Numbered from the stretch's first letter, positions 45,201-52,467 are shown. The stretch is 63,431 bases of DNA from Clostridia bacterium (GCA_017429695.1 JAFROK010000056.1:1-63431), one strand, 5' to 3'. Translations and numbers: made by a program. The notes: generated from the letters alone by a model not told the origin.

Positions 45201-47141
45201 TGGACGGTTCAGAACGACAGCTCGGGCAAAATCCTGTATCCGACCATCTACTATGTAAAGAACCAGGAACAGGACGATACGGGCATCCATACCTACCGGG
45301 TGCGGGAAGATGACACGGACGGCGACGGCGTGACCGTTGACACCCGCGAGTATACGGTGATCGTTGAAGTGACGGACGACGGATGGGGGAACCTGACCGC
45401 TGAGCCCAGCGGCGACGCCTGGGAACTGGACTTTGTGAATATTTACGGCGCTTCCGGAAGCCTGACCTTTGAGGGAACCAAGACGGTAACCGGCCGGGCG
45501 TGGAAGGAAGACGACCTGTATGTCTTCACGATCCGGGAGAAGGGCAACGGCAGCCACAACCAGTGGACGGTCCTGAACGACAAAAACGGAAAAATCCAGT
45601 ATCCGACCATTCAGTATTCGCTGGCGGACCTGGGCGTGCACGTGTACGAGGTACAGGAAACGGATGCGGACCGGGACGGCCTCCGGACTGACCGGACGGT
45701 ATATACCGTGGTGGTGGATGTGGAAGACGATGAATGGGGACACCTGGTCATTACTCCCACGGAGAATGCGAAGGCGCTGAACTTTGTGAACCGCTATGGT
45801 TCAACGGGCAGCATTACATTCCAGGGAACCAAGTACATTGCCGGGCGCGAAATGGACAGCGATGATGTCTTCAAGTTTGAGATCCTGGAGAAGGATACGC
45901 TGGAGAGATGGCCGGCGGAGAACGACAGCACCGGAAAGATCCGCTTCCCGGAAATTGACTACGTGGTGGACGGCGAAACGGACGATACAGGCATTCATAC
46001 CTATTACGTGCGGGAAATCAATTCGGACGTGGAGCAGATCGGAACGGACAACCGCCTGTATGAGGTGACCGTTGAGGTAACGGACAACGGGGATGGAACA
46101 CTGGCGGTGAAAGCCAGCGACAACGCCAAAGCCCTGAATTTTGAAAACCAGTTCGGCGCCACCGGCAGCTTCTACTTCAGCGGCGTCAAGACGATTGAAG
46201 GACGGGATATCCGGGAGGACGATATCTTCCTGTATGAGATTGCGGAAACCGGCACGGACAACAAGTGGTACTTTACCAACAACGGGGAAGGCCGGATTGT
46301 TTATCCGAGAATCGGGTTTGTGAAGAACGCCAGGGTGGATGAGACGGGCAAGCACACCTATACGGTGCGGGAAGTGAAAACCGACCGGAACGATATGGTG
46401 TTTGATGAAACCGTGTATACGACCACCGTGGAGGTTTCCGAAGGCAAGGACCAGACCCTGGTGATCAAAACCGGCGACGAGGTTAAACAGGCGAATTTCA
46501 GCAATGTGCCGATCTATACGATTACATATGATCCCAACGGCGGCACAATCGACGGACAGACGACGCCCGTGACGGAAAAGCACATGTACGGAACGGTGAT
46601 CACCATCCGGAAAGCGCCGGTACGGTCCGGGTATGATTTCCTGTACTGGCAGGGCTCGGCATACCAGCCCGGGGACAAGTATACCGTAACCGGAGACCAT
46701 ACGTTCACGGCCCAGTGGGAGGAACATGAGTCCCCGCAGCCGTCTCCGGACTACAGGTTTACCTTTACCAAAAAGTGGTCCGGCGGGCATGAGGACAGTA
46801 TCGACTGGACGCTGTACAAGGAAGACGGGACGACAGCCCACAAGAAATTCAACAAAAAGATCGTCAGTGACAGCCTGTGGGAGTATGAAGCCTGGTTTGA
46901 ATCTGATCAGGACTACTACATTATCGAGAATGTGCCGAAGGGATACCAGGTCCGCTACGAAAATGTCGGCGCGTACGCGGGCGTCACCGATCGCTGCTAC
47001 AACGGCGGCACGATCATCAACTCCAGAACGCCCAAAACCGGCGACAATACGCATACACTCCTGTGGGTGGTATGCACGGTGCTCGGACTGGCCGGTATCA
47101 CAGCGTTTGTGATCATCCGGAAACGGCGGTCCGGAAAATAA
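36231..47141 (+). CDS. Giant isopeptide-domain cell-wall adhesin, sortase substrate
   Basis: 3636 residues. Signal peptide (MNLLHLIRKKWIIVILLALC), a unique N-terminal domain to about 470, then about 19 Cna-B type domains (signature V.KxW.D....RP..v.v.L), most between about 477 and 2600. Seven regular Spy0128/FctA-like domains of about 118 residues follow (starts near 2602, 2721, 2840, 2958, 3078, 3195, 3314; motif GTKT..GR.). An InlB-type repeat (3429-3500) and a final Cna-B (from about 3508) precede the sorting signal TPKTGD (about 3600), a hydrophobic helix and a basic tail (RKRRSGK). Many Lys/Asn pairs suit isopeptide bonds. This should be a long, rigid wall-anchored fibre. The sortase gene follows by 67 bases. 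Confidence 0.92.
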   Translation: MNLLHLIRKKWIIVILLALCAMAILLPASSLADGKGATFSGDGWYGAVGDVDISSFEVIPEFKLDVETKWKVIPVGVSLKMNFTIRIGVKGNFDVTFEKANLPESTTLATKIIAQRGDLYQYKLGDTLFDNIPNVGLVGLDMNMTMLGGATQPARVKGSFTNYIQLKVGTDGASADQKADFTFHSIEPEAANKRTVVFIGANVAEKFEAGKVGWKRFSFGPFLTVDMNFMSGGQAEAVLQKDEWGTSGEAYYVPQAGGDPEPDSLHICTENGKDGCVSGQTATIENLGGTVSAHLTALGFTVLNKDWSLGNRYIKRNIRDFVQSLTYGDGLKYKSECDHMLYRVPVQVWADYAHTVALPDVLIGVPGVSSENRSDVVKTGTAARDDAVSEADLQRFFRGYTGSNPYLVTLYPGDVPEENGKGRYNLYLPWKNGKYSIATDNSESAEYRGMEGSALQPSDMKRGANETVHIVLDSDQMVSVSVDKKWHIDFEDKDRPDHVDVLLQKCSYNETMQSEYFRWTGVEKATLNEANGWKYTFSDLPQYEMDSQGKMREIKYRVRELRPEESGDAIADAVYMAEANTIQVAQGILGIDMGAYAKDSLRVVSDKKDLDNINIAGAIRDAVSLDGLWKICQDPSDYLDTFGKKIKEVDPTVVYPVEEYTSVTGETVEKHNTKYRVEYKTEEGTETRQDDKIVKTIRTTISNTAILEMSLYKRWLMFGDAEKPEEVYLALCYRVKEDYRDAIPDPSGMVEKFGGTWIPVLKPLEGKKINILEALGLDILSQFDISSLADVPFAITKVEAPKEDDNPLTAWNAKFVVKKYDYLGIEGIPVEFEAAEFSSVILQDAVKLATGFDLPISTSIIDFFKGKPYITVPGKMYCLPVIDNDWELTGNVINTWYDGSTDNENTTAVGGTKYWANDKEEDRPDTLDITVTGIPAGGAGTSFSKVITLKKADYKGLSDWPWALKSSDADVKAWLAANGLPEDSDLNGGQFIWTVSETVPAGYSGASDGTNLVNTRGDSPKIRIVKKFADMIPTTEAANCAFDLYITDPDGNRTHLKQVTGDAARGAEGTITYTCPDTTLPIAGKDISRFKVTEEPVDTGSEFAWAYQVSGPVITTEGGSPVYIFTVTNRYRKSTAEVTVRKEWQNDDESGRPASLDVALKQDGKVIRTLTLTKASGWETRVADLPAVDTSTGKAISYSVSEVNVPEGYACTGMKVSSGREGSVTKVLITVTNEAAGSGSFVTLEGTKTWDDKDSANRPGKLMISVAQKGGRIVGQPLETNAGKGWKWRFTNLPRYDADGNEIEYQVFENMDSGSAYNVNYHTPVFNEAAKTWTADITNSTETVNIGVRKVWQDENNRYGKRPEQVMVYLLRYTKDSDGNIIDFEAVDVAVLDEACGWDHNFRGLPKTDGKGNTYAYFIDEDPANGYDSALSPEEPITEGGFTLTNTLTEKYVNIRVKKTWEGDDAVQQARPVYVTVRLTRIMDGKEVPVAETGEDGQEHQAILILRAADNWEGVFRGLPASDENGKPITYSVDEDPVSGYSDETVSGDQEHGFVITNKFDNQIIIRVNKVWDDAGLADVKHPESIGYEVTAAGGTARIGTLDGDSAWTDEFKADKFDSQKQIINYQIRETTDLSGDYAVSCTKQESDTGIVFTITNRRLYRDLTITKVWDDHSDLLKNRPADGAVEIDVYADAAKLTGEGFPVRIVTEAGKNEGSVTVRLPIRDENGNVIPYFVEESTKLKGYTASVSGSMTQGYTVTNTLERTDITVKKRWDDDQNAAGMRPESVNIRLEAASGGEKTTIDTVRLNEDNGWTYTFTDKGTWMNGEPCTYTVEEDPVNGYSPTMTEKQQYDFVITNEAGRKEMTITKVWGTGYIGNTYTDGSQKIPDSVTIEILRRVKGEESYTPFQKVTMTEGDLLKGSDGKPILSVHEHYQWQVRCAVQEYNEKGEKYEYTVREPKLPDGGSAQVRRNGPYDFSVVNQIGKRNSNYILVNVVWEDMENRYNLRPTFVTPDIIFMDKAGDDHLSVDESEEWRAVYETERKVAGVAADTVKQYSSRVVQEDEKVYTIYYTLTPPEMTNLIVTKVWNDGGDANHRRPESITVGLYRQASNEKAAQLIRTHKLTEEDQWTYIFEDLLTREAGDSESRYTYSVQELNVPDGYTAEVKAGKESTSQQGNTYRSWTITDTFPLTEVTVTKEWDDSGVAEYTRPEAVEIRLLADGEMWDRYVLTEDEKWTCTFRNLPKLRNDGTEIEYTVAENRIPGYEEPVISGSAKDGFTVKNTADVQDITVTKVWEDNGDKWQARPESVKITLKGDGTEMGSFEAKDGQLKHTFTDLPVCRPDGSEIRYSVEEETVPDGYKVDYSGSAEAGFTVTNRYALTDITVTKVWDDEDENGQVSQYRPAEITVYLLSDAKTEGQMEQVMNGTEPLSLTIRADAGGSWKGAFKDVPVYAKGNRLIEYSLEEDEKGLGQYAEPMIMGTGYDFTVFNWLLNEQTVIIVDKEWVRDDAGDRPESVAFKLLQNGGDFINETISANPVITDDLKSLSKPWRTVIIANRYDNDGEIYDYSVQETPVNGYVTKVVENSDDGEGSWHHFTITNTAKSAPVTITGTKTLTGREKTDEDVFAFGLYDEAGNEIATAESDRNGRFSFPEFRRFTEADAGRTFTYTLKEISEAENGIIPDPTVYTITVTVTADSDGFVTAALSENAEKLTFTNRYEAKGSVTFAGTKTIAGRERNDSDIYSYEITEPDTGKTWTVKNDTAGKILYPEISYVLNDKTNDTGLHTYEVRELATGRDDVMKDETVYTVTVNVTDDGEGRLKAEAGENAAKLDFTNEAGSSVTVTFAGTKRVIGREMDDEDIYIFDVSEVGTENRWTVQNDAQGKILYPEITYFMGVTQDDTGIHTYKIREDDTDEDGVTIDRTVYTVRVEVAPDETGKLQAKVSNNADALDFVNTYGVSTSVTFRGTKTVTGRDWAEDDIYTFEVSEAGTENKWTVQNDSSGKILYPTIYYVKNQEQDDTGIHTYRVREDDTDGDGVTVDTREYTVIVEVTDDGWGNLTAEPSGDAWELDFVNIYGASGSLTFEGTKTVTGRAWKEDDLYVFTIREKGNGSHNQWTVLNDKNGKIQYPTIQYSLADLGVHVYEVQETDADRDGLRTDRTVYTVVVDVEDDEWGHLVITPTENAKALNFVNRYGSTGSITFQGTKYIAGREMDSDDVFKFEILEKDTLERWPAENDSTGKIRFPEIDYVVDGETDDTGIHTYYVREINSDVEQIGTDNRLYEVTVEVTDNGDGTLAVKASDNAKALNFENQFGATGSFYFSGVKTIEGRDIREDDIFLYEIAETGTDNKWYFTNNGEGRIVYPRIGFVKNARVDETGKHTYTVREVKTDRNDMVFDETVYTTTVEVSEGKDQTLVIKTGDEVKQANFSNVPIYTITYDPNGGTIDGQTTPVTEKHMYGTVITIRKAPVRSGYDFLYWQGSAYQPGDKYTVTGDHTFTAQWEEHESPQPSPDYRFTFTKKWSGGHEDSIDWTLYKEDGTTAHKKFNKKIVSDSLWEYEAWFESDQDYYIIENVPKGYQVRYENVGAYAGVTDRCYNGGTIINSRTPKTGDNTHTLLWVVCTVLGLAGITAFVIIRKRRSGK

Positions 47142-47208
47142 GAAAACAGCATGGTCAGGCCTTGCCGGAAAGCCGACAGGGCCTGATTTCATCAGACGGA
47201 GGAGACCT

Positions 47209-48195
47209 ATGAATCAGCAGCAATGGAGCGGCAGGCCGCATTCCCACCCGAAGCGGAAACTGCGGGGCGGGGAGATTGCCCTGCTGGCGGTATCCGTTCT
47301 GCTGCTGGCTGCCGGAATCATCGGCCTTACCGGCGTATTCCGGGATCATCGGGCCGCCGAGGAGACGAACCGGGAACAGCGGGAAATCTACTATGCGGAA
47401 CCGGAGAATTCGGAAGCGCCGGAGAACACCGAAGAGCCGGACAGCGCCCTGCCGGAACCTTCCGCAGGGATGGCATCCGGAACAACGGCCGGGGAAACGA
47501 AAGCGCCCGATAACGGGACGCCGGCCTTTCCGGTGGATGAAAACCTGCCGCCGGTGCCGTATCCCGGCAACCCGTCCCTGGCCGTCAGCGACCGGTTTCA
47601 GCGGCTGAAAGCGGAAAACCCGGACATTATCGGATGGATCCGGATCGGGAAGATGCTGGACGAAGCCGTGGTGCAACGCAACAATACGTTCTACATGGAC
47701 CACGATTCCTCCGGGCGGCAGAACGTCAACGGCGCGGTTTTCCTGGATGAAGCCATTTCCCTGGAGACACGACCGTATACCCTGATCCTTTACGGGCACA
47801 ACATGAAGAGCGGCGCCCGGTTCGGATGCCTGCGCAACTATGAGAACACCGGCTTCTACACCAGTTATCCCTTCATTATATTCAACACCCGGTATGAGGA
47901 CGGGGAATATGTCGTCTTTTCCGCCTGCGTAGTCCGGACGGAAACAGGGGAACCGCAGTATCTGGATCTGTTCCGCGCGTATTCCCGCAGCACGGAGGAA
48001 CGCCGGCAGGCCATTGAACTGCTGAAAGCGGAATCCCGGATTCCGGCCAGGATTGACGTTCGGCCGGAGGACCAGCTCCTGCTGCTGGTGACCTGCGTGG
48101 AAAGCGATGAGGAGCGGCGGGTGGTGGCCGCCAGGAGAATCCGGGACGGCGAGAACAGGGAAACCCTGCTGGAGCAGATTCAGGCGGACCGGTAA
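47209..48195 (+). CDS. Class B sortase
   Basis: 328 residues. An N-terminal transmembrane helix (about 22-45) and a Pro/Glu-rich stalk (about 50-120) precede the catalytic domain. The class B block 'PDIIGWIRIGKMLDEAVVQRNNTFYMDH' is followed by His197 (YGHNM), Cys296 (LLVTC) and Arg303/Arg304, completing the triad. Sortases cleave a sorting signal between Thr and Gly and attach the protein to peptidoglycan or to another subunit. Gene order makes the giant adhesin (TPKTGD) its natural substrate. The SD is GGAGGAG. A terminator follows. Confidence 0.9.
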   Translation: MNQQQWSGRPHSHPKRKLRGGEIALLAVSVLLLAAGIIGLTGVFRDHRAAEETNREQREIYYAEPENSEAPENTEEPDSALPEPSAGMASGTTAGETKAPDNGTPAFPVDENLPPVPYPGNPSLAVSDRFQRLKAENPDIIGWIRIGKMLDEAVVQRNNTFYMDHDSSGRQNVNGAVFLDEAISLETRPYTLILYGHNMKSGARFGCLRNYENTGFYTSYPFIIFNTRYEDGEYVVFSACVVRTETGEPQYLDLFRAYSRSTEERRQAIELLKAESRIPARIDVRPEDQLLLLVTCVESDEERRVVAARRIRDGENRETLLEQIQADR

Positions 48196-48218
48196 CAGAC
48201 AAGGGAAGACAGAAATGC

Positions 48219-48267
48219 CAGGGGGACATTTCCAGGCAGCATGAGGCCGGGAAACGTCCCCCTGTTT
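48219..48267 (+). terminator. Terminator of the adhesin-sortase unit
   Basis: Stem CAGGGGGAC/GTCCCCCTG (9 bp), extended inside by further pairing (TTTCC/GGGAAA), followed by TTTCAT; the T-tract is weak. Confidence 0.7.
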
Positions 48268-48277
48268 CATGCTGTCC

Positions 48278-48344
48278 GATTAAGAAATGGTTAAGGATTG
48301 CGCAAGGGTCGGGTTAAGACTTTCAGGAATGAATGGTTTATGAT
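48278..48344 (+). promoter_or_regulatory. Direct-repeat response-regulator box and -10 upstream of the ABC exporter
   Basis: Three direct repeats GATTAAG (48278-48284), GGTTAAG (48289-48295) and GGTTAAG (48312-48318), spaced 11 and 23 bases (about one and two helical turns). A TATGAT -10 (48339-48344) begins 20 bases after the last repeat. This is the layout of OmpR-type activator sites; the likely binder is the regulator at 54607 (inference). Confidence 0.6.
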
Positions 48345-48386
48345 AGGAGCGTAACAAGGGCAAGGACTGACCGGAGGAGATTGAAG

Positions 48387-49193
48387 ATGGATAAGAACGT
48401 GATCCTGACAGCAAAAGATTTATCCAAGACGTTTTCAAACGCGTCCCAGCAGCAGCATGTGCTGAAGAACCTGAACCTGGACATTTACCGGCGCGACTTC
48501 ACCGTGATCATGGGGAACTCCGGATCCGGCAAAAGCACACTGCTCTATGCGCTGAGCGGAATGGACCGGCCGTCGCTGGGTACCATTACCTATAAGGGTA
48601 CCGGCGCGGAAACGGAGATATCGAAGTTTACCAACGATCAGCTGGCAAAATTCCGCCGCAACCACTGCGGATTCGTGTTCCAGCAGAATTACCTGAACGA
48701 CAGCATGAGCGCGCTGGACAACGTGATGGTGAGCGGACTGCTGCTGACAAAGGACCGGAAGGCGCTGGCGGCGCGGGCCCAAAGCCTGCTGGAAAAGGTG
48801 GAGATCGGGAAAGACGACTGGAACAAGTTTCCGGCCCAGATGTCCGGCGGCATGCAGCAGCGGGTTGCGGTGGTCCGCGGGGTCATCAACAAACCGGAAA
48901 TCCTTTTTGCCGATGAACCCACCGGCGCGCTGAATTCCCAGAACACGAACAACGTACTGGAAATCCTGAGCGGGCTGAACAATGAAGGCCAGAGCATCGT
49001 GATGGTGACCCATACGGTGCGTGCGGCGGAGCGGGGCAACCGGATCCTGTACCTGGCGGACGGGGTGATCGTGGACGAGATCGACCTGGGGCCGTTCCTG
49101 GGGGATTACAAGGATGAAACGAACCCGCATCTGGCGCAGGCCCAGGAAAGGCACCGGAAGCTGAAAGATTTCCTGGCGGCGATGGGATGGTAA
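48387..49193 (+). CDS. ABC exporter ATPase (MacB/Bce-like)
   Basis: 268 residues. Walker A GNSGSGKST (about 42-50), signature MSGGMQQRVAVVR (about 151-163), Walker B ILFADEPTGALN (about 172-183) and a VMVTHT H-loop. The 'GALNSQNT' after Walker B is typical of ATPases that pair with FtsX-like permeases (MacB, LolD, BceA) in mechanotransmission or antibiotic-peptide resistance. The ATG at 48387 has a GGAGGAG SD. It is followed 106 bases later by its permease. Confidence 0.9.
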   Translation: MDKNVILTAKDLSKTFSNASQQQHVLKNLNLDIYRRDFTVIMGNSGSGKSTLLYALSGMDRPSLGTITYKGTGAETEISKFTNDQLAKFRRNHCGFVFQQNYLNDSMSALDNVMVSGLLLTKDRKALAARAQSLLEKVEIGKDDWNKFPAQMSGGMQQRVAVVRGVINKPEILFADEPTGALNSQNTNNVLEILSGLNNEGQSIVMVTHTVRAAERGNRILYLADGVIVDEIDLGPFLGDYKDETNPHLAQAQERHRKLKDFLAAMGW

Positions 49194-49222
49194 TAATCGG
49201 GGGGCTTTCCGATCGAATCCAA

Positions 49223-49245
49223 CGCAGGCCGCACTGTGGCCTGCG
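49223..49245 (+). other. Hairpin between ATPase and permease genes
   Basis: Perfect 8-bp stem CGCAGGCC/GGCCTGCG with a 7-base loop and outer pairing of flanking G- and C-runs (CGGGGGGC with GCCCCCGAG). No T-run. It may set the ratio of ATPase to permease mRNA. Confidence 0.45.
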
Positions 49246-49299
49246 CCCCCGAGCCCCCTTCGGACGGAATATTGTTTAGTTGCTTAGAGGAGATACACC

Positions 49300-51690
49300 A
49301 TGTATAAGCTGTTTTTTATCGCACGGAACAATATGAAAAAGCAAAAGGGCGATATGATTACCTTCTTCGTCCTGACGCTGTTTGCGGCTTTCCTGATTTT
49401 TGACGCGGCCAATGCGATTCTCGGCGTCGGCAACGTGCTGCAGGACCGGTTTGCGGAAACCAACAGCCCGCATATGCTCCTGATTACCGGCGACAGCCCG
49501 GAGGAAGCGGAATGCGCACGGGAAGCCATTGCCGGAAATCCGCATGTGAAGGCTTTTGAAGCGACGCCTGCGCTGTATACCAACTTCAGGTACCGGAACG
49601 CGAAGGATGCAGACTGGGAAGAGTATGAATTCCTGGTTGAAAGCGCGGATGTCCGGAAGCAGATGATGGTGCATGAGGCGGAGGATACGCAGCTGGCCGG
49701 ATACGAAATCTGCGTTCCGATGTACCTGCGCGGCCGGTTTGCCGTGGGCGATACGCTGCAGGTCGGTATCGGAAACGATGTATATGATTTCAGCGTGGCC
49801 GGATATATGGAGGATCCGTATTTCTCCAGCTCCATGAACATCACGGTGTACTATTGCTACATGGGCCGGGAAGCATACGATGCCATCATTGCGGAGCATC
49901 CGGAAACGGCGAAGCGGCAGCGCCTCATCAACAAGGGACAGATGGGAACAAACGGTGCCGGGTTTACCAGCGTTGACCTGGAAAAGGCGGTGACCGACCG
50001 TTACAAGGAGCTGATTGCGCCTTTCGGCGCGGCCAATCCGGAGGTTAATTACCTGAATTACCTGTCCGTATGCTGGGACAACATGAAGGGCGGCGCCTCC
50101 TTCCTGCCGATGATTATCTGCGCGATCATCATGCTGTTTGCGGTGATTATCATGGTCATTGCGATGATCATCATCACCTTCAGCATCCGTAACTTTATCC
50201 ATCGCAGCATGAAGGATACCGGCGCGCTGGAGGCCGGCGGATACACCGTGAGGGAGCTTCGCGGCGCGCTGACGGTCCAGATTGCGTCGGCGGCCCTGGC
50301 GGGCAGCCTGACGGGCGTGCTGCTGGGCATTGCGACATTCGGCGTATTCGGCCGGATGGTCAGCGGCGTCCTGGGCCTGAGCTGGAACCAGCCGGTTAAT
50401 ATCCTGACAGCGTTGGTCACAGTGGCTGCACTGACCGGGCTCATGATCCTGATTGTCCGCCTGGTCAGCCGGATGTTTAAGAAATTCACGGTGCTGGACG
50501 CACTGCGGGGCGGCATCAATACCCATAACTACCGGAAGAACCACATCCGCCTGGACCGGACGAAGCTGCCGGTACCAGCGGCGCTGAGCCTGAAGGACAC
50601 GCTGGGAAATCCCGGCCGGAACATCGTGCTGGCGATCATTGCCTGCATCCTGACCATCGCCATGCTGATGGGCTTCGGCATGTATGACAACTTCGGCAGG
50701 AACACCGGGCGCATGGTGGAAATCCTGGGCTTTGAAGCCGGGGAAATCCAGGTGGACGGCAGCCGGGAACTGGGCGAAGCACTCCGGAAGATGGACGGTC
50801 TGGAGAACGTGCTGGGCCAGTACGGCTTTGAACCGACCTATTCCTTTAACGGCCGCGAAGCCACCCACCGGATGTATGCCGTGGACGACATGGAGAACAC
50901 GACGAACACGATTATTATTGAAGGCAGAATGCCGAAACACGAGAACGAAATCATGCTGACATCCACGCTGGCCCGGGACCTGGGCGCCAAAGTGGGCGAT
51001 GTGATTACGGTGACCTTCGGCACCCGCAGCGCGGAATACCTGCTGACCGGCACCAACCAGCGGATGCAGGAGATGGGCCGGACCGGCAACCTGACCTTCG
51101 AAGGCGCGGAACGGATTGTTCCGAACCTGAACATGGCGAGCTATAACGTAACCGGAAAAGACGGGGTGACCTATGACGACCTGAAGGTGAAAGTGGACGC
51201 GCTGGCAGCGGAACGGGGAGAAACCGTGCGCACGCTGGATATCTGGAAAACGACGGAAAGCACCATCGGCACGATGGCGGCCGCCATGAAGGCGCTGTGC
51301 ATTGTGATCGCGGCCATCACGATCCTGGTGGTTATCTTCGTCGAAGCCCTGATTATCCGGGCCAAGATCATCCGCGAATGGCGCGGCATGGGCATCAGCA
51401 AAGCCCTGGGCATGACCTCCGGCGGACTGATCGTGCAGATTATGCTCTCGAACATTCCGGCGATTGCGACGGGTATCATTGCTGGGATCCTGCTGGCCCC
51501 GATGTCCGGCAGCCGGCTGACGATTGCCATTCTTTCCCTGTTCGGCATTGAGAAGATTCCTTTCCACATCCCGGCGGGCTACATGGTATTCACCGGCGCA
51601 GCGATCCTGGCAGTGGCGTTGGCGACGGCCGGCCTCCTGGGCCTCCGGGTCCGCAGGATCAATCCGGTGGAAATGATTACCGAGGAATAA
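49300..51690 (+). CDS. FtsX-like ABC exporter permease
   Basis: 796 residues. First transmembrane helix (18-40), a 220-residue extracytoplasmic domain (MacB-PCD like, about 45-265), three helices (about 270-300, 325-350, 365-390), a linker, then a second half with a helix (about 440-460), a second external domain (about 470-650) and three helices (about 660-690, 710-740, 760-785). This duplicated layout is that of BceB-like or MacB-type permeases that do not move substrates through the membrane but relay force or extract envelope compounds. With the ATPase upstream it should form a two-gene exporter. Confidence 0.87.
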   Translation: MYKLFFIARNNMKKQKGDMITFFVLTLFAAFLIFDAANAILGVGNVLQDRFAETNSPHMLLITGDSPEEAECAREAIAGNPHVKAFEATPALYTNFRYRNAKDADWEEYEFLVESADVRKQMMVHEAEDTQLAGYEICVPMYLRGRFAVGDTLQVGIGNDVYDFSVAGYMEDPYFSSSMNITVYYCYMGREAYDAIIAEHPETAKRQRLINKGQMGTNGAGFTSVDLEKAVTDRYKELIAPFGAANPEVNYLNYLSVCWDNMKGGASFLPMIICAIIMLFAVIIMVIAMIIITFSIRNFIHRSMKDTGALEAGGYTVRELRGALTVQIASAALAGSLTGVLLGIATFGVFGRMVSGVLGLSWNQPVNILTALVTVAALTGLMILIVRLVSRMFKKFTVLDALRGGINTHNYRKNHIRLDRTKLPVPAALSLKDTLGNPGRNIVLAIIACILTIAMLMGFGMYDNFGRNTGRMVEILGFEAGEIQVDGSRELGEALRKMDGLENVLGQYGFEPTYSFNGREATHRMYAVDDMENTTNTIIIEGRMPKHENEIMLTSTLARDLGAKVGDVITVTFGTRSAEYLLTGTNQRMQEMGRTGNLTFEGAERIVPNLNMASYNVTGKDGVTYDDLKVKVDALAAERGETVRTLDIWKTTESTIGTMAAAMKALCIVIAAITILVVIFVEALIIRAKIIREWRGMGISKALGMTSGGLIVQIMLSNIPAIATGIIAGILLAPMSGSRLTIAILSLFGIEKIPFHIPAGYMVFTGAAILAVALATAGLLGLRVRRINPVEMITEE

Positions 51691-51701
51691 CTGTTTTCAG
51701 T

Positions 51702-51720
51702 TGTCTACTGCCGGTAGACA
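51702..51720. other. Short inverted repeat after the permease
   Basis: 7-bp perfect arms TGTCTAC/GTAGACA with a 5-base loop and no T-run; may be a weak hairpin or operator for the next gene. Confidence 0.4.
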
Positions 51721-51840
51721 GGGGCAGGGGAAAGTCATGGTAAGATGGCACTGTCGAAAGGGGAACGGAAAAAGCGGAACCCGGCAGACGGAACGAAACA
51801 AAAAATCAAATGAATAAAAATGATGAAGGAGGAACCCACC

Positions 51841-52254
51841 ATGACGAACAAGATCTACACCCTGCCCGAAGGAAAGAACGTAAACGAGATGGCCCATTCG
51901 ATCCAGATGTACCTGATGAACAGCGAGAGCATGAACGTGCAGGTCCTGACAACCGAAGCCGGCCAGTACATCATCCAGGCCCGTGCCCAGAACGGCAATG
52001 TCGGCCAGTGGTTCGGCCTGGACAAGGCGATCCAGGTGACCATCACGCCCTGCGGAAACAATGTGGTAACCGTAGCCATCGGCAACGGCGAATGGCTGAA
52101 GAAGTCCCTGACCATGGCGACGAGCATGGTGGTGCTCTGGCCCCTGGCGGTTACCTCCACAGTCGGCATGGTGAAGCAGGGCAAACTGCCGAACAAGATC
52201 GACCATGCGATCCAGATGTACCTGGCAGGGCTGAGCGTTCCGGTTGCATGCTGA
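51841..52254 (+). CDS. Unknown protein with C-terminal hydrophobic helix
   Basis: 137 residues. The first about 90 residues are soluble, with strands such as 'QYIIQARAQNGNVGQWFGLDKAIQVTITPCGNNVVTVAIG'; a hydrophobic segment follows (about 96-118, 'MATSMVVLWPLAVTSTVGMV'). The 'WLKKS...VLWPLAVT..G....LP.KI' region looks conserved in proteins of unknown function in clostridia, but I cannot name the family. An excellent SD (AAGGAGGA) precedes the ATG at 51841. It lies between an ABC exporter and a toxin-antitoxin module and has its own terminator. Confidence 0.6.
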   Translation: MTNKIYTLPEGKNVNEMAHSIQMYLMNSESMNVQVLTTEAGQYIIQARAQNGNVGQWFGLDKAIQVTITPCGNNVVTVAIGNGEWLKKSLTMATSMVVLWPLAVTSTVGMVKQGKLPNKIDHAIQMYLAGLSVPVAC

Positions 52255-52300
52255 ATGGGATCATGATATTAAATCAGTATAAATACAGCAAATGATCAAG

Positions 52301-52325
52301 GCTCCTGCTGACGCAGGGGCTTTTT
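52301..52325 (+). terminator. Terminator of the unknown-protein gene
   Basis: Stem GCTCCTGC/GCAGGGGC (one G-T pair), TGAC loop, then TTTTT. Confidence 0.85.
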
Positions 52326-52415
52326 CTCAGGGTGTACAGATTGTAAATGAAATATCATTTGCTGTTTCCTGCCGAACATTCTTTCTAAAACATTTTGCAA
52401 TGGATAATGCAGTTC

Positions 52416-52444
52416 TTTACATTCTTTATAGTATATACTATAAT
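52416..52444 (+). promoter_or_regulatory. Toxin-antitoxin promoter with overlapping palindromic operator
   Basis: TTTACA (52416-52421), 17-base spacer, TATAAT (52439-52444). A perfect 16-bp palindrome TATAGTATATACTATA (52427-52442) covers the spacer and the -10 box, a natural site for an RHH antitoxin that represses its own operon. Confidence 0.85.
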
Positions 52445-52467
52445 GACCGTGACAGGAGGTGTCTGCG

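Noticed and set aside
43860-47192. Long minus-strand open frames opposite the adhesin
   Set aside because: They mirror the highly repetitive plus-strand coding region and show only repeat-derived valine/arginine-rich translations.
49223-49245. Terminator between the ABC ATPase and permease genes
   Set aside because: The hairpin has no T-run and the two genes are functionally paired; listed only as a hairpin.
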